A stretch of 64,000 bases of DNA from an uncultured Bacteroidia bacterium (GTDB lineage Bacteria > Bacteroidota > Bacteroidia > Bacteroidales > F082), in NCBI GenBank assembly GCA_902794155.1, contig CADBGN010000003.1:1-64000 (forward strand), in the 5' to 3' direction. Position numbers and translations under genes: made by a program. The notes below the pieces were generated by a model. It was given only the letters and a program-made list of their open reading frames with translations, ran no database searches and was not told the DNA's origin. Positions 42,488-50,705 of this stretch are shown here, piece by piece; position 1 is the first letter of the stretch; every line of letters starts with the position of its first letter.

Positions 42488-43335
42488 CTTAGTGCTTGAT
42501 AATGGGTGTAATAGTATTGGAATGGCACCTCTTCAATGGCTTTGCTGACTTGTATTGTCCGGGGGTCGGCTACAAAGCGGATGTCTTTCACATAGCGTCC
42601 GCAGAGGTCGATGATGTCGGAGGCAGGGCGGATAAGTCCAGAAAAAAGGACTGGGGTGTCTTGTCCAGAAACGCCATTTTGCTCCATGGCAAACAATAGG
42701 AAATAGGCGAAGTCTTCTTTAGTGTTGAACTTGAAATTGTTGAAGAATTGTAGTTTGCCATTCCTTTTTAGGAGCAAATCGAAATCGCGGTTGCGAACGT
42801 TGACGAAGACGCCGTCTTTTTCCTCATCTTTCATCATGCTATTAATGAACAGACTGCTGGAATGGGTGAGTCTGGCATTAGGCCATTTAATCAATAGCTT
42901 TTCTTTTATGGCTGTTAGCAAGGCAAAGACGTTTACGCATTGCGCAGATTCCAACCGTTCAGACTTTATTGAGTAGTTGGTAGGGATTTGGAATGCAAAG
43001 TCGAGATATTTTGCTTGATCCGTTTCGTTGAAAATGGATTCCGGAATGAGTGCACAATAACGGTTGTCGATGAGGCAAGTTACCGAAAGGAGCTCTTTGT
43101 TGTTTAAACCTTTGTTCTCCAGTGCCCGTTCCAAAGTGCGGAAAAGGTCGTTGCTGTCGGCTAGCAGGTCCGATTGGTAGCATTCCAAGGCAACGAGTGT
43201 TTGGGCTTGGGCATCGAGAAGGGCAAAAGAAAGACCACCCAATGAGCATTGGATGGCCATTCTGTAATGCGATGACTTCTCGGCATCAAACTCCTCGCCG
43301 TATTGGCAGATATAAGGATTCAACGACGCCGTCAT
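42484..43335 (-). CDS. DUF3822 family protein
   Basis: 283 residues. The family is found almost only in Bacteroidota, beside rsmD as here. Segments MAIQCSLGGLSFALLD, YKNLL-like ENKGLNNKELLSVTCLIDN and FNTKEDFAYFLLFAMEQ suggest an actin/ASKHA-like fold, as proposed for such proteins, but no ATPase loop is certain. Function unknown. Its start lies 13 bp after the preceding gene's stop, in a three-gene operon. Confidence 0.87.
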   Translation of the reverse strand: MTASLNPYICQYGEEFDAEKSSHYRMAIQCSLGGLSFALLDAQAQTLVALECYQSDLLADSNDLFRTLERALENKGLNNKELLSVTCLIDNRYCALIPESIFNETDQAKYLDFAFQIPTNYSIKSERLESAQCVNVFALLTAIKEKLLIKWPNARLTHSSSLFINSMMKDEEKDGVFVNVRNRDFDLLLKRNGKLQFFNNFKFNTKEDFAYFLLFAMEQNGVSGQDTPVLFSGLIRPASDIIDLCGRYVKDIRFVADPRTIQVSKAIEEVPFQYYYTHYQALR

Positions 43336-43348
43336 TCATCCCTAGTAT

Positions 43349-44014
43349 TTAGAGTTTGTCCCAGTTACCTTCGGTTGAGGCTTCCTTCATCGAACCCACC
43401 TTCAAGCCAGGATACCTATAGAACGGGTCGTCCTCGTCGTATCCACCTTCCTTTTCGGCTTTGGCGTTGTCAACGCGCTGTTTCCATTCTTTTTCATTGA
43501 TTCCGCCACCAGGCACGGCCAAATAAACGTCGTAAGGCGTGCGAGCCTCAAAGACGGGGATCTCGATGAGGTTGTTTGTTTTGGCGCCAGCTTCAAGTTC
43601 GAATTGTTGCTGAGGCTCACTGAAAGGTACCCATTTGATTTCGTTGATATTGAAATTATCACGTCCAGCTCTAAGCGAGTCCATCACTTTTACGTATCCA
43701 ATGGTGTCGTAGACGGTAAAATACGTGGAGTCTTCCATGTTTTGTTTTGAAACCATTTTCACCAAAGGAATCTCAGCGGTTTGGCAAAATTGAATCAAAG
43801 TGTCAAAATTGTTAGTGTACTTGTTGTTGGCGTTTTTGTAAAGCACCTCAGCATTGCGGATGTCGAGAAGGCGCTCAATAACTTTGGCTTCACGGGCTTT
43901 TTGCTCGTTGCTGAACTTGATAGGAGCTTGAATGCTCTTGACGACTTGCCATGCTAACAACACGATGATGGCAAACAGAATGATGTTGATGATGATGGAT
44001 AATCCTTTTTTCAT
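43349..44014 (-). CDS. Membrane-anchored protein of unknown function, first gene of the rsmD operon
   Basis: 221 residues. One N-terminal transmembrane helix (SIIINIILFAIIVLLAWQVV), then a soluble part starting with a long helix (FSNEQKAREAKVIERLLDIR) and a beta-rich domain. The layout resembles pseudopilin-like or type-II-anchored proteins, but the prepilin cleavage motif is absent. Family not recognised. Its promoter box is at 44057-44064. Confidence 0.7.
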   Translation of the reverse strand: MKKGLSIIINIILFAIIVLLAWQVVKSIQAPIKFSNEQKAREAKVIERLLDIRNAEVLYKNANNKYTNNFDTLIQFCQTAEIPLVKMVSKQNMEDSTYFTVYDTIGYVKVMDSLRAGRDNFNINEIKWVPFSEPQQQFELEAGAKTNNLIEIPVFEARTPYDVYLAVPGGGINEKEWKQRVDNAKAEKEGGYDEDDPFYRYPGLKVGSMKEASTEGNWDKL

Positions 44015-44056
44015 TGTAGTATGATTTTCTAATTATTTCTTTTTCTGATTGGCTGC

Positions 44057-44064
44057 AAAGTTAG
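44057..44064 (-). promoter_or_regulatory. -7 box (TAACTTTG on minus strand) for the rsmD operon
   Basis: TAnnTTTG match 43 bp upstream of the ATG at 44014. Confidence 0.5.
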
Positions 44065-44104
44065 GGTTTTTTCTGTTATGTAGCTCAAAAAATTTCGCTT
44101 GAAA

Positions 44105-44506
44105 TTAAAAATGGATTTTGTGATAATCTAAATATTTGTCATCCAAATATTTGCGAATCTTATCGGCAATGACAATAAAAACTTGAAGCTCGTTTTTTTC
44201 GAGCCATTCTCTTGCTTCATCGTCTCGATTGATGGCTTTTGCGAAGGCGAGATTGACATCAAAGTGGTTTTTGATAAGCCATTCTTCGGCTTTGGCTTCC
44301 TTGTCAATGGCACTGTCTATGGCCGCCAAGTGGGGGAAGCCATGTTCCATCAGCCAGTCTTTGGCATCATGGTCGCCCTGAATGGTGCGACTTAGTGCAC
44401 CGAGTTCTGGATAGCCGTTGCGCATCAGCCATTCGAAGAACTCGTCGCCCTCAGGCTCAAAAGTGCAGCCGAAAGCCATTAGTATTTTTATGGGGTAGTG
44501 GGTCAT
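44105..44506 (-). CDS. Protein of four ~25-residue helical repeats
   Basis: 133 residues. Four tandem units of about 25 residues share Glu/Asp then A-WL near their start (FFEWLMRNGYPELGAL, AKDWLMEHGFPHLAAI, AEEWLIKNHFDVNLAF, AREWLEKNELQVFIVI), suggesting a helical-repeat solenoid. No signal peptide. The family is not known to me. Divergent from amn, with -7 boxes for both in a shared spacer. Confidence 0.7.
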   Translation of the reverse strand: MTHYPIKILMAFGCTFEPEGDEFFEWLMRNGYPELGALSRTIQGDHDAKDWLMEHGFPHLAAIDSAIDKEAKAEEWLIKNHFDVNLAFAKAINRDDEAREWLEKNELQVFIVIADKIRKYLDDKYLDYHKIHF

Positions 44507-44536
44507 TTAGCTCTGTTCCAGCTTACGATTTCGCCG

Positions 44537-44544
44537 CAAAGATA
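44537..44544 (-). promoter_or_regulatory. -7 box (TATCTTTG on minus strand)
   Basis: Match 31 bp upstream of the helical-repeat gene. Confidence 0.5.
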
Positions 44545-44566
44545 CACACAATTCAAATAGTTTTCT

Positions 44567-44574
44567 TATTTTTG
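44567..44574 (+). promoter_or_regulatory. -7 box TATTTTTG for amn
   Basis: Match 19 bp before the amn ATG at 44594. Confidence 0.55.
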
Positions 44575-44593
44575 CACAAATAATTAGAAGCAA

Positions 44594-45364
44594 ATGAAAA
44601 CCAAGCAAGAAATAGTTGAAAACTGGCTTCCGCGCTATACGGGATTGCCGCTGGAGAAGTTCGGGAAGTATATCCTGCTGACCAACTTCCAAAACTATGT
44701 GGACCGTTTTGCCGAATGGCAGGGTGTGGAAGTCGTTGGGCGTGACCGCTCGATGCCATGCGCCACTGATGGCGAAATCACCATCATTAATTTCAGCATG
44801 GGCAGCGCCAATGCCGCCACCATCATGGATTTGTTGAGTGCCATTCAACCCAAAGCAGTGCTGTTTTTGGGCAAATGTGGTGGTGTGAAGAAAATCAATA
44901 AAGTTGGCGATTTGATTCTTCCTATCGCTGCCATCCGAGGTGAAGGTACTTCGAACGACTATTTTCCACCTGAAGTGCCTGCGTTGCCGGCATTTAGCCT
45001 TGAAAAAGCCATTTCCACCACCATTCGCGACTATGGCCGCGATTATTGGACGGGAACGGTTTATACCACCAACCGCCGCGTGTGGGAACACGACGACGAT
45101 TTCAAGGATTACCTGAGGAAGATCCGCTGCATGGCTGTCGATATGGAAACGGCGACCATCTTCTCAGTCGGCTTTCACAATGAAATTCCGACAGGCGCAT
45201 TGCTATTGGTGTCTGACAATCCTATGGTGCCCGAAGGTGTTAAGACCGAGGAGAGCGACAAAGTGGTCAGCAAGAACTTTGTGGGTGAGCACCTCCGTAT
45301 CGGCATCGACTCATTACGACAACTGATTAATAACGGTATCACCGTCAAGCACTTGAAGTTCTGA
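44594..45364 (+). CDS. amn: AMP nucleosidase (short Bacteroidota form)
   Basis: 256 residues of the PNP/UDP-phosphorylase superfamily. FLGKCGGVKK, LPIAAIRGEG and AVDMETATIFSVGF are the phosphate/nucleoside and ribose-binding motifs. It is much shorter than the E. coli enzyme (~480), as in Bacteroides. Hydrolyses AMP to adenine and ribose 5-phosphate. Its TGA overlaps the holA ATG by one base. Confidence 0.9.
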   Translation: MKTKQEIVENWLPRYTGLPLEKFGKYILLTNFQNYVDRFAEWQGVEVVGRDRSMPCATDGEITIINFSMGSANAATIMDLLSAIQPKAVLFLGKCGGVKKINKVGDLILPIAAIRGEGTSNDYFPPEVPALPAFSLEKAISTTIRDYGRDYWTGTVYTTNRRVWEHDDDFKDYLRKIRCMAVDMETATIFSVGFHNEIPTGALLLVSDNPMVPEGVKTEESDKVVSKNFVGEHLRIGIDSLRQLINNGITVKHLKF

Positions 45365-46362
45365 TGACCTACGACCAGATCCTTTCTGACATTCACAAGA
45401 AAAACTTCGCGCCCATATATTTTCTGACGGGCGAGGAACCGTATTTCATAGACATGATTTCGGACACCATTGAGAACGAAGCTTTGGATGAGGCTGACCG
45501 GGCCTTCAACCAAATTGTGCTCTATGGCCGCGATGTCGATGTGGAGACCATCGCCAACCACGCCCGAAGCTTTCCGATGATGGGCGAGCGCATGGTGGTC
45601 ATCGTCAAAGAGGCTCAAGATGTGAAGAATTTGGAGAATTTTGAGGCCTATCTTGACACGATTCCCGAGACCACGCTTCTCGTTTTCGCTTATAAATACA
45701 AGAAGTTCGACAAGCGCAAGGCTTTGGCCAAGAAGATTGACAAGAAGGGCATTTGGTTTGAGTCGAAGAAACTGTACGACAGTAACATACCTGGTTGGAT
45801 TCAAAACTACCTGAAGGCCGATGGCTACAGTATTACGCCAAAAGCTACGCAAATGCTGGCCGACTACCTTGGCACCGACCTCCACAAAATCGCCAACGAG
45901 CTGAAGAAACTCACCATCGCTTTGCCCAAAAACAAGAGCATAAATGATGCGGATGTGGAGCGCAATATCGGCATCTCCAAGGACTATAATGTCTTCGAAC
46001 TGCAGAATGCAATCGGCAGTCGCGACGTGCTGAAAGCCAACCGCATCGTGAACTATTTTGGCGACAATGGAAAAGATAATCCACTATTGGTCACAGCAAT
46101 TTCGTTATATGGCTATTTCACTAAACTGATGAAACTGCATTGCACTCAGGACAAGTCTCAAGGCAATTTGGCGAGCGTGTTGGGTGTCAGCCCTTTCTTC
46201 GTCAAGGATTATCTCACTGCAGCCCGCAACTATCCGCCACAGGTTTGTATCCGCAACATCTCCATCCTGCGTGAGTTTGACATGAAGTCGAAAGGTTACG
46301 AAAGCGGCGAGGTAAGCGAGAAGGACTTGTATAGAGAGATGATTTTTAAATTGATGCATTAA
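45364..46362 (+). CDS. holA: DNA polymerase III subunit delta
   Basis: 332 residues. The N-terminus APIYFLTGEEPYFIDMISD corresponds to the Walker-A-like region of HolA; DTIPETTLLVFAYKYKKFDKRK, LADYLGTDLHKIANELKKL and ISKDYNVFELQNAIG are family signatures. Part of the clamp-loader complex that puts the beta clamp on DNA. Translationally coupled to amn (TGATG). Confidence 0.92.
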   Translation: MTYDQILSDIHKKNFAPIYFLTGEEPYFIDMISDTIENEALDEADRAFNQIVLYGRDVDVETIANHARSFPMMGERMVVIVKEAQDVKNLENFEAYLDTIPETTLLVFAYKYKKFDKRKALAKKIDKKGIWFESKKLYDSNIPGWIQNYLKADGYSITPKATQMLADYLGTDLHKIANELKKLTIALPKNKSINDADVERNIGISKDYNVFELQNAIGSRDVLKANRIVNYFGDNGKDNPLLVTAISLYGYFTKLMKLHCTQDKSQGNLASVLGVSPFFVKDYLTAARNYPPQVCIRNISILREFDMKSKGYESGEVSEKDLYREMIFKLMH

Positions 46363-46373
46363 ATTAATCTAAA

Positions 46374-46399
46374 GGTCCCTGAGCTTGTCGAAGGGTCCG
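46374..46399. repeat. Dispersed palindrome, CCTGAGCTTGTCGAAGG (copy 2)
   Basis: Close match to 8526-8552 and to the copy inside dus. It separates holA and dtd and begins 11 bp after the holA stop. Confidence 0.85.
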
Positions 46400-46414
46400 T
46401 ATTCAATATCAACT

Positions 46415-46867
46415 ATGCGCATTGTAGCACAAAGGGTAACGCACGCTTCCGTCACGATTGACGGGAAGGTGAAATCGAAAATCGGTCTTGGGATGTTGAT
46501 TTTGCTCGGCATCGAGGAAGCCGACAACGAGGAGGATATCGAATGGCTTTGTACAAAGCTGTCGAAACTTAGGATCTTTGGAGATGACAACGATTCGATG
46601 AACCTTGATATTAATCAGGTGGAAGGTTCATTCCTCGTGGTGAGCCAATTCACGCTCCATGCCCTGACCAAGAAAGGCAACCGTCCAAGTTTCATCCGTG
46701 CTGCCCGTCCCGAGCAGGCGATTCCGCTTTATGAAATGTTTCTGAAACGCCTTGCCGAAATCTCAGGTCGCGAAGTGCAAAGTGGCGAGTTCGGTGCCAT
46801 GATGGCGGTGGAGCTGCTCAACGATGGGCCTGTGACGATAATAATGGACTCGAAACGGCGGGAATAA
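46415..46867 (+). CDS. dtd: D-aminoacyl-tRNA deacylase
   Basis: 150 residues from MRIVAQRVTHASVTID. Family motifs are SQFTLHALTKKGNRPSF and EFGAMMAVELLNDGPVT (with GPVT, the chiral-proofreading loop). Hydrolyses D-amino acids and glycine from tRNA. An upstream TTG start would translate the palindrome and is rejected. Confidence 0.95.
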   Translation: MRIVAQRVTHASVTIDGKVKSKIGLGMLILLGIEEADNEEDIEWLCTKLSKLRIFGDDNDSMNLDINQVEGSFLVVSQFTLHALTKKGNRPSFIRAARPEQAIPLYEMFLKRLAEISGREVQSGEFGAMMAVELLNDGPVTIIMDSKRRE

Positions 46868-46870
46868 TCC

Positions 46871-48961
46871 TTATTTCACCACGATTTTCCGTGTCTCATC
46901 ACCCATTTTCACGAGATAGATTCCTTGGGACAATTCCAGCTTTTCTTTGCCTTTAATTTCCTTGGTCAAGATGGTTTGGCCAAGGGCGTTCATAACGGTC
47001 AAAGTGCCAAAGCCTTCAATCGTCACATGTCCATTGCTTGGGCTGGGATAGACTTTGAAGGTGCTTCTATGGTTCTCGCAGAGTACGTCGTAAGGCATCG
47101 TGCAGTATACCGCTTCAGGACTCACTGGCGAGGCATAATGCGATCTGGTTTCCTTCTTGCGCTGAGTGAAAGTATAGGAAGTGCTTGGCATTAAGCCTTC
47201 AAATACTGGAGATGGTTGCCATGCGCTGCCATTGATGTTGTATTCACCATCTTCTATGGCAACAAGAGTTATGCTTGTGTCGGTGCTACTCTCCAATAGT
47301 GGTGCTTCAGGCATGACCTGTTCTGCCTTTTTAATGGGGCCGAAATAGGGTGAAGTAAGGACTCCCGTGCAGTTTGCGGCAGTGACTTGCACACGAATTC
47401 GCTCGAAAACGTCGTCTTCCGTTATGGTGTAGGTCGAATCAACAGCACCTTCGATGGCAGTTGTGTCTCTCCACCATTGGTAACTCAAAGTGCCAAGGTC
47501 GGGAATGGATGGTATTGAACTTAAGACCGATTCGGCAGTTAAGGTTTCTCCATAGAAAGGTTCACCAATTATGTTGACCTCACCAATTAATTCGGGAGTA
47601 ATGCTGTCGAATAAAATGCTTTCTATTGCTACATAAGCATTCAATCTTCTTTCGGAGGCAACCAAACCCTCAAGAGACTGCAGATGGTCGGCACCATTAA
47701 GGAGGTGGTATTTCACCGAAAGACAAAAACTGGCGGGGTCGCTTTTGCAGGCTTGCATCATTTCCTCGGGCAAGGCGGCATACATCAGCGCAATGGTGCC
47801 AGAGACTTGTGGGGTGGCCATTGAGGTCCCTGTCGAACCGTTGTAACCATTGTTGGGTGTTGTAGAATAAATAGCCGTGCCAGGAGCTCCAATGTCAATG
47901 TTGTTGACGCCATAACCTGCATTTCCATACTTCTCATCTTGTGAAGTGGTGTTGGTGATGCCTATGAGATAGTCGCCCGGACAAGTTGAAGGCACATCCC
48001 CAACCACATCGACATTCACGTTCATGTTGGGGCCGGCGCCGCAACTCAAAATACCGACATCGCCCATTTCGTCATACATTGAGCACCAGATGGGATAATC
48101 GTTAGGGTTTCCGTAATCGACACCAAAGGATGAATTGGTGGCAACAATGAATGCTCCTTCGGCACCGTTAGTTTCGTTGTATCGGGCTCGCATTTCCAAA
48201 GCATAAGAATATGCTTCCACAACGATAGATTCGTCGCTTGAGCTACCGCCAATGGGCAGTATTTTTACATTCCAATTAACGCCGCTAACACCTTTTCCGT
48301 TGTTTCCGATGGCTCCGACGATACCTGAGACGTGAGTGCCGTGGTAATTACTACCGACATGTCCATTGTGGTTATAGGCATTCCAACCGTCATAGTCGTC
48401 GATATAACCGTTCCCGTCGTCATCAATTCCATTGAAAGGAATTTCGAGGGTGTTTTTCCAGAAATTCAAGTCTTCATGGCTCAAATCGACGCCTCCATCG
48501 ATGACGGCCACCACGATGGTATCGCCCGTTGCCGTGACACCACCCGTGGTGAATTCCTCCCATGCCTGAGGTAGGTTCATGATGGCGGGAGCCCATTGTT
48601 GGCCATAGTAAGGATCGTCGGGAATCGCCTCACGCAGCGTGATGTTCGTATGGTTGTTTTGAATGACACGAACATCGGCGTTATTGGTCAATTGGTTCAT
48701 TTTTTCCTCTCGTGATCCTTTGCTGTCAGTGATTTCAAAAAGCCAGATATTCAGTCTTTTGGATAGTATTCTTTTTGGTGTGATTCCTGCATTCGAATTG
48801 GCGGAAAAGGTCGTAGCATCTACACCCTGTTCTAACCAAATAATGAATTCGTTCTCAACGTAGGTGGTTGATTTTTGGCTTTCTTGCAGCTCCTGCGCAT
48901 ATGAAAACACTGACAAAGCCATTATGGCCAAGATGAATAGTGGTTTAATGGTGGCTTTCAT
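46871..48961 (-). CDS. Subtilisin-like (S8) serine protease exported by T9SS
   Basis: 696 residues. Signal peptide (to ~22), propeptide (~23-115), then the S8 domain with the full triad: Asp155 (VAVIDGGVD), His207 (NYHGTHVSG), Ser380 (GTSMATPQVSG). Ig-like domains follow (~450-610) and a C-terminal T9SS type-A domain (VYPSPSNGHVTIEG ... RKIVVK). It should degrade extracellular protein alongside the C25 and C10 proteases. Its 3' end is 3 bp from the convergent dtd stop. Confidence 0.93.
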   Translation of the reverse strand: MKATIKPLFILAIMALSVFSYAQELQESQKSTTYVENEFIIWLEQGVDATTFSANSNAGITPKRILSKRLNIWLFEITDSKGSREEKMNQLTNNADVRVIQNNHTNITLREAIPDDPYYGQQWAPAIMNLPQAWEEFTTGGVTATGDTIVVAVIDGGVDLSHEDLNFWKNTLEIPFNGIDDDGNGYIDDYDGWNAYNHNGHVGSNYHGTHVSGIVGAIGNNGKGVSGVNWNVKILPIGGSSSDESIVVEAYSYALEMRARYNETNGAEGAFIVATNSSFGVDYGNPNDYPIWCSMYDEMGDVGILSCGAGPNMNVNVDVVGDVPSTCPGDYLIGITNTTSQDEKYGNAGYGVNNIDIGAPGTAIYSTTPNNGYNGSTGTSMATPQVSGTIALMYAALPEEMMQACKSDPASFCLSVKYHLLNGADHLQSLEGLVASERRLNAYVAIESILFDSITPELIGEVNIIGEPFYGETLTAESVLSSIPSIPDLGTLSYQWWRDTTAIEGAVDSTYTITEDDVFERIRVQVTAANCTGVLTSPYFGPIKKAEQVMPEAPLLESSTDTSITLVAIEDGEYNINGSAWQPSPVFEGLMPSTSYTFTQRKKETRSHYASPVSPEAVYCTMPYDVLCENHRSTFKVYPSPSNGHVTIEGFGTLTVMNALGQTILTKEIKGKEKLELSQGIYLVKMGDETRKIVVK

Positions 48962-48990
48962 GGGAATGATATAATTTATGTTTCAATTCG

Positions 48991-48998
48991 CAAAAATA
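48991..48998 (-). promoter_or_regulatory. -7 box (TATTTTTG on minus strand) for the subtilase
   Basis: Match 30 bp upstream of the ATG at 48961. Confidence 0.5.
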
Positions 48999-49049
48999 AA
49001 CATTTTCAGTTTACTGAACGCTTTTCCCAAAGGTTTCAAAAGAATTGCC

Positions 49050-49057
49050 TATTTTTG
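49050..49057 (+). promoter_or_regulatory. -7 box TATTTTTG for rbfA
   Basis: Match 60 bp before the rbfA ATG; the region between holds the shared AT-rich leader. Confidence 0.5.
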
Positions 49058-49066
49058 CACCCTCAT

Positions 49067-49113
49067 AAATTTTTGAATCTTAAATCTTTAAATTTTGAAT
49101 CTTTGAATTTGGA
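49067..49113 (+). repeat. Shared AT-rich leader sequence before rbfA
   Basis: It begins with a 28-bp string (ATTTTTGAATCTTAAATC...) that occurs identically before rocD at 56070, then CTTTGAATTTG. It lies between the -7 box and the ATG, so it would be in the 5' UTR. Confidence 0.8.
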
Positions 49114-49116
49114 ATT

Positions 49117-49461
49117 ATGGAAGGTAAGCGATTAGAAAAAGTAAACAAACTGCTACTGAAAGAATTAGGTGATATATTTCAAAAGGAACTGAAACCCAAG
49201 GTGCCTTCACTGATGATTACCGTGACGCGCGTCAATGTCACTTCCGACTTGTCGTATGCGCGTGTGTATCTGAGCGTGTTTGGCGTGGAAGAGAAAAAGA
49301 AGGTCGTGGAAGAAGTAGGCCAAAACGCCAAAGCCATCCGTGGCTTGCTGGGCAACCGCATCCGTCACCAGATGCGCGTGGTGCCGGAGTTGCGTTTCAT
49401 CGAGGATGACTCGCTAGATTATATCGAAAACATCGACAACCTGCTGCATCCTGAAAAGTGA
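49117..49461 (+). CDS. rbfA: Ribosome-binding factor A
   Basis: 114 residues. KH-like fold with LEKVNKLLLKELGDIF, VTRVNVTSDLSYARVYLSVFG and RHQMRVVPELRFIEDDS. Acts in late 30S ribosome maturation. Its stop overlaps the next gene's GTG start by 4 bp, so the pair is coupled. Confidence 0.95.
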   Translation: MEGKRLEKVNKLLLKELGDIFQKELKPKVPSLMITVTRVNVTSDLSYARVYLSVFGVEEKKKVVEEVGQNAKAIRGLLGNRIRHQMRVVPELRFIEDDSLDYIENIDNLLHPEK

Positions 49462-50705
49462 GACTGCCGCTGTTCATAGCAAACCGTTATCTGTTGGCCA
49501 AGAAGAGCCACAACCTCATTAATATCATCACATGGATTTCCATTCTGGGTATTAGTGTCGGCTCGTTTGCGCTTATCGTGGTGCTGTCGGCCTTCAACGG
49601 ATTGGAGAAGGTGATTTCTTCAATGAACAACCGCCTTACTCCTGACCTGCAAATCTCCGCCGTTAAAGGCAAAACCATCGACTTGACGGCTTTTCCTTTG
49701 GATCAACTCAAAGATATTCAAGGTGTTGATTATGTAATCCCTACAATTACCGAGGACGCTTTGTTTCGAGCCAATGACAAGCAGCATATCGGCCAAGTGA
49801 AGGGAGTCGGATTGGAATACCAAAAGATTGGTCGCTTGAATGAAATCGTTTTCGGTGGCAGTGATTTGGTGCTTGCCGACGAAGATGAACATTATTTTGC
49901 CGTTCCAGGTGCTGGCGTGGCTTGGTATCTTGGCATCAATGCTTACAACCCATACGCCATGGTTCGCATTTATGTGCCCAAGCGCGGTAACGCCTCGCAG
50001 ATGAGCCTCGAGAATAGCTTCAATTCTGATGTTGTCACAGTGCGCAGTGTGTTTTCCACTGAGCAGGAGCAGGATGAGAAGCTGGTGCTTGTGCCGTTCG
50101 ATATGCTCTCGGAATTACTTGAATATGAAGATAAAGCGACCAATGTAGAGGTTTTTACTGTACCAAATGCCGATAATAATAAGGTGAAGAAAGCTGTGGC
50201 TGCCATCATCGGTGCCGATTATTCCGTGAAGAACCAGCAAGAGCAACAGGAGACATTATACAAGATTATGCGTTCTGAAAAGTGGGCAGTCTACGTCATC
50301 CTTACTTTCATCTTGATTTTGGCTACTTTCAATGTGGTCGGCTCGCTTTCCATGTTGATGATTGACAAACGTAAGGACACTGAAATCCTGAAAGCTCTAG
50401 GTGCTGACAATCGGCTGATTCATAAGATTTTCATGAATGAAGGTCTGCTGATTTCCGTGGCTGGAGGCATTATCGGTCTTTTGCTTGGTATCATTTTGGT
50501 GCTTTTGCAGCAACAATTCGGTTTCGTGAAGTTCGGCACGGGTGGCAACTATGTGGTGGATGCCTATCCGGTGTTGTTGAAGTTAAAAGATGTTCTGCTG
50601 ATTTTCGCTACGATTCTGGTGGTGGGTTGCACCTCCGCCTTGCTCACCGTCCGCCATGCTATGCGTAAGGCTGACATTCAGAAATCCAGATTGAACGACA
50701 GATAA
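49458..50705 (+). CDS. LolC/LolE-type ABC transporter permease (FtsX-like)
   Basis: 415 residues, starting GTG inside the rbfA stop region (GTGA). One N-terminal and three C-terminal membrane helices flank a large periplasmic domain (~45-265). LFIANRYLLAKKSHNLINIITWIS and GADNRLIHKIFMNEGLLISVAGGIIGLLLG are typical of lipoprotein-releasing permeases. The ATPase is not adjacent. Its 3' end overlaps the convergent fusion gene by 28 bp. Confidence 0.87.
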   Translation: MRLPLFIANRYLLAKKSHNLINIITWISILGISVGSFALIVVLSAFNGLEKVISSMNNRLTPDLQISAVKGKTIDLTAFPLDQLKDIQGVDYVIPTITEDALFRANDKQHIGQVKGVGLEYQKIGRLNEIVFGGSDLVLADEDEHYFAVPGAGVAWYLGINAYNPYAMVRIYVPKRGNASQMSLENSFNSDVVTVRSVFSTEQEQDEKLVLVPFDMLSELLEYEDKATNVEVFTVPNADNNKVKKAVAAIIGADYSVKNQQEQQETLYKIMRSEKWAVYVILTFILILATFNVVGSLSMLMIDKRKDTEILKALGADNRLIHKIFMNEGLLISVAGGIIGLLLGIILVLLQQQFGFVKFGTGGNYVVDAYPVLLKLKDVLLIFATILVVGCTSALLTVRHAMRKADIQKSRLNDR

